A DNA stretch of 10,343 nt from Deltaproteobacteria bacterium (GCA_021414045.1 JAIOPF010000099.1:1-10343), one strand, 5' to 3'; shown: positions 1-6,679, counted from the first letter of the stretch. Notes: a model not told the origin generated them from the letters alone. Translations and numbers: made by a program.

Positions 1-649
1 GAAACTGATCGCCCCTTCCATTTTAAGCGCCGATTTCTCCCGACTGGGCGAAGAGGTGAGGGCCGTCGAAGCCGCCGGCGCCGACATCATTCATTTTGAC
101 GTGATGGACGGTCATTTCGTCCCGAACATCACCGTCGGCCCCCTGGTCCTCGAAGCCGTCCGCAAGATCACGAAATTACCCATCGATGCCCACCTCATGA
201 TCGACCATCCCGACCAATACGTCGCCGACTTCATCAAGGCCGGCGCGAACTACGTCAGCGTCCACGTCGAGGCCTCGCGGCACTTGCATCGTTCGATACA
301 GTTGATCCGAAGCCTCGGCGCCAAGGCCGGTATCGCGCTCAACCCGCACACGCCGATCGCATCCATGGGATACATTCTGGACGAGGTGGATTTCATTTTG
401 GTGATGACGGTGAATCCCGGTTTCGGCGGGCAGAAGTTCATTCCCGCGGCTTTCAAGAAGGTGGCGGAACTCGACCAATTGCGTCGGGAGCACGGGCTTT
501 CTTTCCAAATCGAGATCGATGGCGGAGTCAAGGTTGACAATATCGCCGAGATTTCCCGTGCCGGCGTCGATATCTTTGTCGCAGGGTCGGCGGTTTTCAA
601 TTCTGGAAATTACCAAGAAACCGTCCAGGCGATGAAACGCCTAGTCTGA
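1..649 (+). CDS. rpe: Ribulose-phosphate 3-epimerase, missing only the first two bases of its start codon
   Basis: Interconverts D-ribulose 5-phosphate and D-xylulose 5-phosphate in the cytosolic pentose phosphate pathway. The frame is open from base 2 and reads KLIAPSILSADFSRLGEE, the standard family N-terminus. Base 1 is a G, so the ATG very probably straddles the window edge, giving about 216 residues, a normal length. Counting from that Met, visible landmarks of the TIM-barrel are Ser7 in PSILSADF, the metal and catalytic residues His32 and Asp34 in IHFDVMDGHF, His65 in DAHLM, the phosphate-binding VNPGFGGQ (138-145), and Asp174 in IDGGV. All expected active-site residues are present. An internal GTG at 56 is an in-frame codon, not the start. 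The gene ends back-to-back with a convergent gene. Identification is secure; the upstream context is not visible. Confidence 0.96.
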   Translation, partial: KLIAPSILSADFSRLGEEVRAVEAAGADIIHFDVMDGHFVPNITVGPLVLEAVRKITKLPIDAHLMIDHPDQYVADFIKAGANYVSVHVEASRHLHRSIQLIRSLGAKAGIALNPHTPIASMGYILDEVDFILVMTVNPGFGGQKFIPAAFKKVAELDQLRREHGLSFQIEIDGGVKVDNIAEISRAGVDIFVAGSAVFNSGNYQETVQAMKRLV

Positions 650-1492
650 TCAACGAATCCCATTGCTCTCGCAATAATTCTGCCAGCAGCCATCCGAGTT
701 AAAGATCTCGCAGGGCGCCTGCCTTCCGACGAAGCGTTGGTATTGCACCAACTGGTTGGAGCTCAGCGTTAATCGTCCCTGATCCCAGCACTCCAAGAGG
801 GGATTATGGTCGCCCGTACCGCTGTCCCGGATGTTGCCGCATTCCCGCAGCACTTGTTGGATCAAGGAGATGTTCTCCCGAGTCAAGGTGCAGAGGCGCT
901 GTTGAGATACCGCCACTTGGGCCTTTTGCAAGGGCTCTTGGTAGGGGATGGCGTAGCTCGTGGTGGCTTGATGGACTTGTTCCAGTTGAGGGATTTGGCA
1001 AGTGGACTCGAGATGCAGCGTGGCGACGCAATCCCTGGCGTTTCGACTGTCCGCCAAGCATTCCGCATAATATTTATTGCGACCCAACTGGGCGTCAAAA
1101 GTATTGACGCAGCGGCGCAGTCCTTCGAGGTCTAGGTCGGGATAACCACAAAGATTGACGTAATCCCACCATGTCTGCATCTCGCCGGGATGGCTCAGGT
1201 CGTCTAGAGGATTGATGCAGGCGCCGGGCTCCTGGTCGGGGCAAAGGTTTTGGAAATTTTTAATCGTGGTGCATTGCGCCGCGGCGGCCGCTTCCTTGAC
1301 GGTGTCTGGGTTCACCGCTTTCATTTTAGCGGCATTGACGGAAGGGCTTATTTTCTCGGTGGGAGATATTTTGAGAGTCGAAGGGGAGGAGTTGGCGACG
1401 GGTAAGCTCTTTCCCGAACTAGAATGGATGGGAAGCCCTAGGCCGCCGAACAATAGACCCAAGCAAAGAACAGACAACAAACCCCTACTCAT
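650..1492 (-). CDS. Secreted cysteine-rich protein of unknown function
   Basis: I do not recognise a family. The 280-residue product starts MSRGLLSVLCLGLLFGGLGL, which looks like a Sec signal peptide (short basic start, hydrophobic core to about residue 21), followed by a Ser/Pro/Lys-rich stretch to about residue 60. No lipobox cysteine is apparent. The rest holds 14 cysteines (74, 84, 92, 115, 128, 145, 155, 165, 201, 218, 235, 261, 269, 274) over about 200 residues. The even number and export signal suggest a periplasmic or extracellular disulfide-bonded domain; this is inference. The start at 1492 is chosen over an upstream in-frame ATG at 1540 because a GAGGGG ribosome-binding site lies 6 bases before it and a TATAAT box lies between the two candidates. 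The stop codon directly abuts that of rpe. It lies downstream of glpK on the same strand, with 95 bp between. Confidence 0.8.
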   Translation of the reverse strand: MSRGLLSVLCLGLLFGGLGLPIHSSSGKSLPVANSSPSTLKISPTEKISPSVNAAKMKAVNPDTVKEAAAAAQCTTIKNFQNLCPDQEPGACINPLDDLSHPGEMQTWWDYVNLCGYPDLDLEGLRRCVNTFDAQLGRNKYYAECLADSRNARDCVATLHLESTCQIPQLEQVHQATTSYAIPYQEPLQKAQVAVSQQRLCTLTRENISLIQQVLRECGNIRDSGTGDHNPLLECWDQGRLTLSSNQLVQYQRFVGRQAPCEIFNSDGCWQNYCESNGIR

Positions 1493-1522
1493 GAAACACC
1501 CCTCATTCTTGCGCCCTTCGAA

Positions 1523-1551
1523 ATTATAGGCGCGGGGCACCCTAAAAGCAC
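1523..1551 (-). promoter_or_regulatory. Candidate promoter of the cysteine-rich protein gene
   Basis: On the minus strand, positions 1528-1523 read TATAAT, a perfect sigma70-type -10 box. At 17 bp spacing the -35 position reads GTGCTT, a poor match. Transcription would start near 1516, leaving a leader of about 24 bases that contains the GAGGGG ribosome-binding site. The -10 box is convincing and the -35 is not, so an activator or read-through from glpK may contribute. Confidence 0.4.
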
Positions 1552-1587
1552 ATCCCTATTTTAGAGTTCATTTGACGCAGGGAGTCT

Positions 1588-3069
1588 TTAAGCCTTCTTG
1601 ACCGCGGCTTGCCACCGATCGATGTGTTTTTTCGCGGCCGCCGTCGGAAGCGTCGGCTTGAAGTCGCGGTCGCGGACCCAGCTCTTGGCGATGTCCTTTT
1701 CGTCTTTCCAGACTCCGGCCGCGAGACCGGCGAGGAAGGCCGCTCCCAAGCCGGTGGTTTCGACCATCTTCGGTCTCACGATGTCGACGCGTAGGATGTC
1801 GGTCAAGAACTGCATGAGCAGGTTGTTGACGGAGGCGCCGCCGTCGACCTTGAGGATCTTCAGCTTCTTGCCCAGGTCTTTGGCCATGGCTTGCAGAATG
1901 TCGTATTGGAGGAAGGCAATGCCTTCGAGGGTGGCGCGAGCCAAGTGAGCGCGCGTGGTGGCGCGGGTCAGGCCGCTGATCAAACCGCGAGCTTCCTGGC
2001 GCCAATGTGGCGCTCCCAATCCCACCAAGGCTGGAACGAAGGTGACGCCGCCGCTGTCCGGGACGCTCTCAGCCAAGCTTTCGATCTCGGCGGCATTGTC
2101 GATGACCTTGAGTCCGTCGCGCAGCCATTGAACCGCGGCACCGGCGATGAAGGCCGAACCTTCCAAGGCGTAGGTGACTTTCTTCCCGATCTTCCAGGCG
2201 ACGGTGGTGAGCATCTTGTTCTTGCTCGTGACGATCTTGCTGCCGGTGTTCATTAAAATGAAGGATCCCGTGCCGAAGGTGCACTTCGCCGAACCGGCCT
2301 CGAAGCAGGCCTGGCCGAAGAGAGCGGCTTGCTGGTCGCCCGCCATGCCGGAGATGCGGATGCCGTCGGGCAGTCCGGGGACGCCTTTGGTGTGGGCATA
2401 GACTTCGGAGCTGGACGCGATCTTGGGCAGCACTTCGGCGGGGACCGAGAAGATCTTTAACAACTCCGGGTCCCAGCTCAGAGTCTTGAGATTCATGAGC
2501 AAGGTGCGCGAGGCGTTGGAGACGTCGGTCACATGGGCGGTGCGGCCGCTCAAGCGATAGACGAGAAAGGTGTCGATGGTGCCGAAGGCCAACTCGCCGG
2601 CCTTGGCGCGCTGCCGAGCTTGGGGGACGTGGTCCAGGAGCCACTTGATCTTGGTTCCGCTGAAGTAGGCGTCGATGACGAGGCCGGTCTTCTTTCGGAT
2701 CTTCGCTTCCATGCCGGGCTTCTTCTTAAGTGAATTGCAAAAATCCGCCGTGCGTCGATCCTGCCATACTATGGCCTTGTCGATGGGCTTGCCGGAGTTG
2801 CGGTCCCAGATGCCCGTCGTCTCGCGTTGGTTGGTGATGCCGATGGCCGCGATGCGCTTCGGGTCGATGGCGGCCTTTTGGATAGCCTCGCCGATGGTCT
2901 TGACGGTGCAGTTCCAGATCTCGTCCAAGTCGTGTTCCACCCAACCCTGTTCCGGGTAATACTGGGGAAATTCGTTGTTCTTTTTCGCGAGGAGGTTGAG
3001 ATCCTTATCGAGGATGAGGACCGTGGTACCGGTGGTGCCTTGATCGATGGCCATGACGAGATCGGACAT
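1588..3069 (-). CDS. glpK: Glycerol kinase
   Basis: Phosphorylates glycerol to sn-glycerol 3-phosphate using ATP, in the cytosol. The 493-residue length is normal for this FGGY-family kinase. Visible landmarks are the N-terminal phosphate-binding DQGTTGT (9-15), glycerol-contacting Arg82-Glu83 in NQRET and Tyr135, WQDRRT (102-107), the catalytic Asp245 in GDQQAALFGQ, the adenosine-side TFGTGSF (264-270), and the C-terminal VDGGASVNNLLMQF (408-421). The fructose-1,6-bisphosphate-binding loop of the E. coli enzyme (Gly-rich with Arg at about 230-236) is not preserved, so that allosteric control is probably absent. An AGGAG ribosome-binding site lies 7 bases before the ATG. No glpF or glpD neighbour is in view, so the gene appears to stand alone, divergent from an unrecognised gene. 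Confidence 0.97.
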   Translation of the reverse strand: MSDLVMAIDQGTTGTTVLILDKDLNLLAKKNNEFPQYYPEQGWVEHDLDEIWNCTVKTIGEAIQKAAIDPKRIAAIGITNQRETTGIWDRNSGKPIDKAIVWQDRRTADFCNSLKKKPGMEAKIRKKTGLVIDAYFSGTKIKWLLDHVPQARQRAKAGELAFGTIDTFLVYRLSGRTAHVTDVSNASRTLLMNLKTLSWDPELLKIFSVPAEVLPKIASSSEVYAHTKGVPGLPDGIRISGMAGDQQAALFGQACFEAGSAKCTFGTGSFILMNTGSKIVTSKNKMLTTVAWKIGKKVTYALEGSAFIAGAAVQWLRDGLKVIDNAAEIESLAESVPDSGGVTFVPALVGLGAPHWRQEARGLISGLTRATTRAHLARATLEGIAFLQYDILQAMAKDLGKKLKILKVDGGASVNNLLMQFLTDILRVDIVRPKMVETTGLGAAFLAGLAAGVWKDEKDIAKSWVRDRDFKPTLPTAAAKKHIDRWQAAVKKA

Positions 3070-3113
3070 GTGGGGCTCCTTTTTTGAGTTGGGAAGCTCT
3101 TAATATGGAAGGG

Positions 3114-3134
3114 TTTTTCCGCCAAGCGGAAAAA
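3114..3134. repeat. Perfect 9-bp inverted repeat in the glpK divergent intergenic region
   Basis: The arms TTTTTCCGC (3114-3122) and GCGGAAAAA (3126-3134) are exact reverse complements around a CAA loop. Neither strand has a U-tract after the GC stem (the T-run precedes it), so it does not look like an intrinsic terminator. It sits 45 bp upstream of the glpK ATG and about 88 bp upstream of the divergent gene, where an operator or a 5'-leader hairpin could act. A weak minus-strand -35-like TTGGCG overlaps its right side as read towards glpK. The regulator is unknown. Confidence 0.5.
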
Positions 3135-3221
3135 GGGCCCAGGACGGAGATCGCAACCCTTTTAAGGTTCTGCCGAAAATAGAGGGGTTACTCTTTAGGC
3201 GGGCACCTCAAGGAGAATCCG

Positions 3222-3992
3222 ATGACGCCCCCCTATCTGAATTATTGCCCGGCCCCCGCTGAAACTTTCACTCGTCGAGATCCCGTCTGCGAAGCCCCAG
3301 GCCCTGTTTGCTCCCCACCGCGAGCCATGGTCATCGAGGACGCCTCTTTGGGCCTGAGTTATGTCGGAGTGGGTCAGACCTGTGTCGAGGAGCTGCATCG
3401 CATCACTCCGCCGAATTATTATCGCTCCCTGCTGCAACGCATCCAGGGACAAAACCCTCCGGCTCAGCCGCGAACCCAAAGTCAGACCCCGTCCCAGACC
3501 CCCATCGTTCCACCCGTAAGACCCCAAGGTCCCGGCCTGACGACGCCTCCTGCGGCGCCTAGCAACGTCACCGTGCGTGGGTTGATAGGCGATATTTCGG
3601 ATTTCTATACTTTCTCTTGGTGGAATGACGCGACGACGGGACAGCGGGTCGGCGGCGCCGTCCTGGCCGCCGTCGGGGCTTTACCCACTGCCACCGTATT
3701 ACTGGGGGCCGGTGCCTTATCGGTTTTGGGCGCAGGTTGCGCCTGTGACGTCGGTCATGCGGACGCCCGAAGCGATGCCCGCAATGATGTCCGCGGCGAT
3801 GCGCGCCAGGATGCCCAGAATGACGTTCGTTCCGATTCCCGCCAAGATGCCACCCAAGACTCTCGAGGCGATGTCCAAGGGGACCGTCCCAGCGACAGCC
3901 GTCCCGACGCTAGCCGTCAGGATGGTGGTTTCGACGCACAGCGTGGCGATGCTCGCGGTGATGCGACGCAGGACGCTCGGCCTCGAGGCTAG
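3222..3992 (+). CDS. Unrecognised protein with one hydrophobic segment and an Asp-Ala-Arg repeat tail
   Basis: I do not recognise this 256-residue protein. Residues 1-75 contain four cysteines (9, 23, 30, 54) and no signal peptide. Residues 78-115 are rich in Pro, Gln and Thr and look like a disordered linker. Residues 143-172 are a long hydrophobic, Gly/Ala-rich segment, probably a membrane helix, ending in GAGCAC (Cys173, Cys175). Residues 181-253 form a polyampholytic tail in which Asp recurs every four residues without a break from 181 to 229, usually as Asp-Ala/Val/Ser-Arg-x. An AAGGAG ribosome-binding site 6 bases before the ATG supports the start, and a terminator follows the stop. Other frames are open across the repeat because of its 12-base period. 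Similar Asp-rich linkers occur next to lipoprotein cysteines in Myxococcota, but here the lipobox-like motif is internal, so lipidation is doubtful. Confidence 0.68.
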   Translation: MTPPYLNYCPAPAETFTRRDPVCEAPGPVCSPPRAMVIEDASLGLSYVGVGQTCVEELHRITPPNYYRSLLQRIQGQNPPAQPRTQSQTPSQTPIVPPVRPQGPGLTTPPAAPSNVTVRGLIGDISDFYTFSWWNDATTGQRVGGAVLAAVGALPTATVLLGAGALSVLGAGCACDVGHADARSDARNDVRGDARQDAQNDVRSDSRQDATQDSRGDVQGDRPSDSRPDASRQDGGFDAQRGDARGDATQDARPRG

Positions 3993-4022
3993 GATCGGGA
4001 CAGATTTCCGAGAATTCAAAAG

Positions 4023-4053
4023 AAAAGGCGGCCCTTTTGGGGCCGTTTTTTTT
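4023..4053 (+). terminator. Rho-independent terminator after the Asp-repeat gene
   Basis: CGGCCC (4029-4034) pairs with GGGCCG (4040-4045) around a TTTTG loop, preceded by an A-run and followed by eight T residues (4046-4053). The flanking A and T runs can extend the stem. It lies 31-61 bases after the stop of the upstream gene and just before the SRP RNA promoter, so it separates the two units. Confidence 0.9.
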
Positions 4054-4090
4054 ATATTTTCCGCCTTCATTTCAGCGCCGGATTTGTTCC

Positions 4091-4120
4091 TTGCCTTGGT
4101 CGTCCTATCTGTCCTATCCC
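4091..4120 (+). promoter_or_regulatory. Candidate promoter of the SRP RNA gene
   Basis: TTGCCT (4091-4096) and TATCCC (4115-4120) are spaced by 18 bp, and the predicted start near 4126-4127 coincides with the first base of the SRP RNA closing stem. The -35 is fair (TTG and a matching C) and the -10 is weak. The agreement with the independently inferred RNA 5' end is the main support. Confidence 0.45.
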
Positions 4121-4125
4121 CGTTC

Positions 4126-4226
4126 GTGGCCGGGTCCTCGCGCAAGCCGGGGCCGCAAATCCCGCCAGGTCCGGAAGGAAGCAACGGTAGTGGTTTCCAG
4201 CTGTGCAGCGAGATCACCTGGCCACC
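4126..4226 (+). ncRNA. ffs: Signal recognition particle RNA (4.5S type)
   Basis: RNA core of the bacterial signal recognition particle, which binds Ffh and targets nascent membrane proteins to FtsY. The universally conserved apical domain is present: CAGGTCC, the GGAA tetraloop at 4173-4176, then GGAAGCA. The 5' GTGGCCGGGT (4126-4135) pairs with the 3' ACCTGGCCAC (4216-4225), with one G-U pair, closing an RNA of about 100 nt. CTCGC near 4137-4141 pairs with GCGAG at 4208-4212. The length and single-hairpin architecture match the short Gram-negative form without an Alu domain. Six T residues (4227-4232) follow the closing stem and probably terminate it. Position directly upstream of dnaX is the usual location in many bacteria. 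Exact ends are inferred from pairing. Confidence 0.95.
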
Positions 4227-4232
4227 TTTTTT

Positions 4233-5837
4233 ATGTCCTACCAGGTCCTTGCCAGAAAGTATCGTCCCCAGGCCTTCGACGAGGTCGTCGGGCAAGACCA
4301 CGTGACCACCACGTGGAAGAACGCCATCCTGCAAAATCGCCTGCACCACGCTTATCTCCTGACCGGGGCCCGTGGCATCGGCAAAACTTCCCTGGCGCGC
4401 ATCTTCGCCAAGTCGCTTAACTGCGAAAAGGGCCCGACGCCGACCCCTTGCAACCGGTGTTCAAATTGCCTCGCGATCACCAAAGGCAATTTCCTCGACG
4501 TGCAGGAGATCGACGGCGCCAGCAATACCAGCGTCGAGAGCGTCCGCGAGCTGCGCGAGCAGGTCAAGTACATGCCCGCCGCCGGCAAATATAAGATCTA
4601 CATCATCGACGAAGTGCATATGCTCTCGAACGCGGCCTTCAACGCCCTGCTCAAGACCCTCGAGGAACCGCCCCCTCATGTCTTGTTTATTTTCGCCACG
4701 ACCGAGGTGCACAAGATTCCGGTCACCATCCTTTCTCGCTGTCAGCGCTTCGACCTGCGCCGTCTCTCGCAGGCCCAGATCAAGGAGCATCTCGCGAAAA
4801 TTTGCCAAGAAGAGAAGGTTGGTTTCGACAAGGCCTCCCTGGATCTCTTGGCCCGCGCCGCCGAAGGTTCGATGCGTGACTCCCAGAGTCTCTTGGACAT
4901 GGCGATAGGTCTCTGCGGCGATACGCTTCAGGTGGAAAAGGTCCAAGAGATGCTGGGGCTGGCCGCGTCCGCCATCCTGGAAGATCTAACCGCCGATTGC
5001 CTAAATGGTCGCCTGCCCGAAGCCTTGGCCAAGGTGGAGGACCTTCACCAACGCGGCTACGACCTTAGGCAGATCGCATTGCAATGGGTGGAGTACCTCC
5101 ACGATCTCACCCTGTTGAAAGCCGCCGGTCGCCAGGCTCTCGGAGCCGCTGCCTTGGAAGACCAGCTGAAAGTGATGGAGGCCACGGTCGCGGCCATCGC
5201 CTTGCCCGACCTGCAGATCGCCTTCCAGTTAGTGTACCGAGCGGCGGAGGAGATCTCCCGCAGCGAATCGCCGAAAATTCTCTTCGATTTATTGGTGGTG
5301 AAATTGGTGCACGGGACGCCCTACCAGAGCCTGCCGCAAATCTTGGCCGGTAAAGGGGCCTTTGCCGCTGGAGCTCCCAGTTTGAGCGCCGGATCTCGGG
5401 CCGTTTCGCCTTTGACGACCGCGAAACCGGACCGTTCCGAGCCTTCGTCGCCCGTGAATGATGCGCCCAGCCCAAAAAATCCGGGCTCCGCCAAGGACAG
5501 CCTGCTCGAACGGGTTTTGCAAAAGAAACCCACGATCCAAGCCCTCCTGAGCCACGCGCTTTCCTACCATTGGGAAGAAAATCGGCTACTGGTGGCCTTC
5601 GGGCCGGGGGCCTTTGAAGCCGATCTCTTCCAAGAAAAGCGGCCGGCGCTGGCCGAGGCGCTCTCCCAAGAATTAGGTTCCCCCGTTCAGGTCGAGGTGC
5701 GACAGGAAGCGCGCGCCAAACCGAAAGAATCGACGGGGTCGATGCCTTCGGCCCCTCCGCCCGACGCGGTGGTGCAGCAAGCAATGGATATTCTCAACGC
5801 TACCCTTCAAGAGGTGAAAACCCATGGACATGAATAA
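4233..5837 (+). CDS. dnaX: DNA polymerase III subunit tau/gamma
   Basis: Clamp-loader ATPase of the replicative polymerase; it loads the beta clamp and tethers core polymerases. The start at 4233 gives MSYQVLARKYRPQAFDEVVG, the canonical N-terminus, and 534 residues. An in-frame upstream GTG at 4203 lies inside the SRP RNA and is rejected. The AAA+ landmarks are Walker A GARGIGKT (45-52), zinc ligands Cys64, Cys73, Cys76 and Cys79, Walker B Asp126-Glu127 in IIDEVHML, sensor 1 FATTE (154-158), the SRC arginine finger Arg169, and sensor 2 Arg215 in GSMRDSQ. Domain III extends to about residue 380, a Pro/Ser-rich linker follows, then a C-terminal tau-like region. There is no ribosome-binding site: the ATG follows the SRP RNA U-tract directly. 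The last 14 bases overlap ybaB. A possible slippery heptamer lies at 5474-5480. Confidence 0.96.
   Translation: MSYQVLARKYRPQAFDEVVGQDHVTTTWKNAILQNRLHHAYLLTGARGIGKTSLARIFAKSLNCEKGPTPTPCNRCSNCLAITKGNFLDVQEIDGASNTSVESVRELREQVKYMPAAGKYKIYIIDEVHMLSNAAFNALLKTLEEPPPHVLFIFATTEVHKIPVTILSRCQRFDLRRLSQAQIKEHLAKICQEEKVGFDKASLDLLARAAEGSMRDSQSLLDMAIGLCGDTLQVEKVQEMLGLAASAILEDLTADCLNGRLPEALAKVEDLHQRGYDLRQIALQWVEYLHDLTLLKAAGRQALGAAALEDQLKVMEATVAAIALPDLQIAFQLVYRAAEEISRSESPKILFDLLVVKLVHGTPYQSLPQILAGKGAFAAGAPSLSAGSRAVSPLTTAKPDRSEPSSPVNDAPSPKNPGSAKDSLLERVLQKKPTIQALLSHALSYHWEENRLLVAFGPGAFEADLFQEKRPALAEALSQELGSPVQVEVRQEARAKPKESTGSMPSAPPPDAVVQQAMDILNATLQEVKTHGHE
5474..5480 (+). promoter_or_regulatory. Candidate -1 frameshift heptamer A AAA AAT in dnaX
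   Basis: In the dnaX frame the codons read CCA AAA AAT, so the last base of CCA plus the next two codons form the classical X XXY YYZ heptamer. It lies at codons 414-416 in the linker after domain III, where E. coli makes its short gamma form. A -1 shift would add 45 codons and stop at TGA 5615-5617, giving about 461 residues. I see no strong downstream hairpin or upstream ribosome-binding-like stimulator, so its use is uncertain. Confidence 0.3.
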
Positions 5838-6012
5838 ACTCATGAAGCAGGCGCAGAAAGTGCAGCGCGAGATGGCTCAAAAGCAAGAAGAGCTCGCGAA
5901 GCGCAGTTTCGAGGTCGCGGCCGTCAACGAGGCTCATCGCCGCGCCGCGGAAGACATGCAAAAAGAAATGTCTTCCTTGATGGGCGGCATGGGCATGCCG
6001 GGAATGTTTTAA
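5824..6012 (+). CDS. ybaB: YbaB/EbfC nucleoid-associated protein lacking its central core
   Basis: YbaB proteins are small homodimeric DNA-binding proteins usually encoded between dnaX and recR. This product is 62 residues, against roughly 100-110 in the family. Residues 1-30, starting MDMNKLMKQAQKVQREM, match the N-terminal helix, and residues 31-62 (VAAVNEAHRRAAEDMQ, then a Met/Gly-rich end MGGMGMPGMF) match the C-terminal helix and tail. The beta-strand region that normally lies between, about 40 residues carrying the Gly-Met/Leu-Val-x-Val and Ile-Asp-Pro segments, is missing, with the frame kept at about 5911-5920. An AGAGGTG ribosome-binding site lies 7 bases before the ATG. The start overlaps dnaX by 14 bp and the stop shares one base with recR. 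Whether the short protein folds is doubtful. The deletion may be real or an assembly error. Confidence 0.8.
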   Translation: MDMNKLMKQAQKVQREMAQKQEELAKRSFEVAAVNEAHRRAAEDMQKEMSSLMGGMGMPGMF

Positions 6013-6629
6013 TGGCCTCGCCCATCGACCGTGTCGTTCATTATCTGAGTCAACTCCCGGGGATCGGCGAGAAGACCGCGACTCGGCTGACTTTCTTTGT
6101 CTTGCGTCAGAAGCCTGCCTTCGCCAAGGAACTGGCCGCGGCCCTGGGCGACCTTCACGACAAGGTGAGCCTATGCCGGCGTTGCCAGAACCTGACCGAG
6201 GAGAACCCTTGCCGGCTTTGCGCGGATCCACGCCGGGATCCCAAGACCATTTTGGTCGTCGAATCGCCCCAAGACCTCCTCGCCATCGAGCGCAGCCAAA
6301 GTTATCGCGGGCTTTACCATATTTTGCACGGCGCGATTTCGCCGCTGGAAGGGGTGGGGCCGGACGATCTCAAGATTTCCGAATTGCTGGCGCGCCTCGG
6401 ATCGGAAGGCATCCAAGAGGTCATCCTCGCCACCAATCCCAATGTCGAAGGCGAGGCGACGGCGCTGTATTTGCTGAAAATCCTGACGCCGCTAGGCCCG
6501 CGGGTGACCCGCTTGGCTTCCGGGGTTCCCGTCGGGGGGGGCATCGAATACCTCGATCCCCTGACCTTGCGTCGCGCCTTGGAAGGCCGCCAGCTCTTCC
6601 ACTCCGAAAGATCGGCGAATCGGGAATGA
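6012..6629 (+). CDS. recR: Recombination mediator protein RecR
   Basis: Works with RecO (and RecF) to load RecA onto SSB-coated single-stranded DNA at gaps. The 205 residues are full length for the family. Visible are the helix-hairpin-helix LPGIGEKTATRL (15-26), a zinc finger with Cys55, Cys58, Cys67 and Cys70 (CX2CX8CX2C), a Toprim domain beginning ILVVESPQDLLAIE (80-93) with the conserved HILHGAISPLEGVGP (103-117) and ATNPNVEGEATA (140-151), and the C-terminal LASGVPVGGGIEYLD (168-182). The ATG overlaps the ybaB stop as TAATG, so translation is probably coupled, and no strong ribosome-binding site is evident. It is the last gene of the dnaX-ybaB-recR block. I see no convincing terminator before mglA. 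Confidence 0.97.
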   Translation: MASPIDRVVHYLSQLPGIGEKTATRLTFFVLRQKPAFAKELAAALGDLHDKVSLCRRCQNLTEENPCRLCADPRRDPKTILVVESPQDLLAIERSQSYRGLYHILHGAISPLEGVGPDDLKISELLARLGSEGIQEVILATNPNVEGEATALYLLKILTPLGPRVTRLASGVPVGGGIEYLDPLTLRRALEGRQLFHSERSANRE

Positions 6630-6649
6630 AGCCCTGTTTTTTTCCTGCC

Positions 6650-6679
6650 TTGACATCTTCGGGATGCGCTTCTTAGAAT
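6650..6679 (+). promoter_or_regulatory. Consensus-like sigma70 promoter of mglA
   Basis: A perfect -35 TTGACA (6650-6655) is followed after 18 bp by TAGAAT (6674-6679), five of six matches to the -10 consensus. Transcription would start near 6686-6687, only about 4-5 bases before the MglA ATG at 6691, which predicts a nearly leaderless mRNA. The promoter lies between the recR stop and mglA, so mglA can be expressed independently of the upstream block. Confidence 0.75.

Noticed and set aside
1493..1540. Upstream ATG start for the cysteine-rich protein
   Set aside because: It would place 16 charged residues before the signal peptide and lies upstream of the TATAAT box.
2020..2040. GlpK Arg357 in GAPHWRQEARG where E. 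coli GlpK has Asp, considered as a lost active-site residue
   Set aside because: From memory, similar HWR/YWR variants occur in other glycerol kinases, and the catalytic Asp245 is intact.
4203..4232. Upstream GTG start for dnaX
   Set aside because: It lies inside the SRP RNA; the canonical MSYQVLARK N-terminus begins at 4233.
3625..4305. Long plus-strand open frame across the Asp-repeat tail and the SRP RNA
   Set aside because: It is a shifted reading of the 12-base-period repeat, runs through a strong terminator and the SRP RNA gene, and lacks a plausible ribosome-binding site.
3717..4349. Minus-strand 210-residue open frame with Ile/Ala/Gly-rich repeats
   Set aside because: It is antisense to the repeat tail, the terminator, the SRP RNA and the dnaX N-terminus; its hydrophobic repeats are the antisense image of the Asp-Ala-Arg codons.
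6637..6643. Run of seven T after recR as a terminator
   Set aside because: No GC-rich stem directly precedes it.
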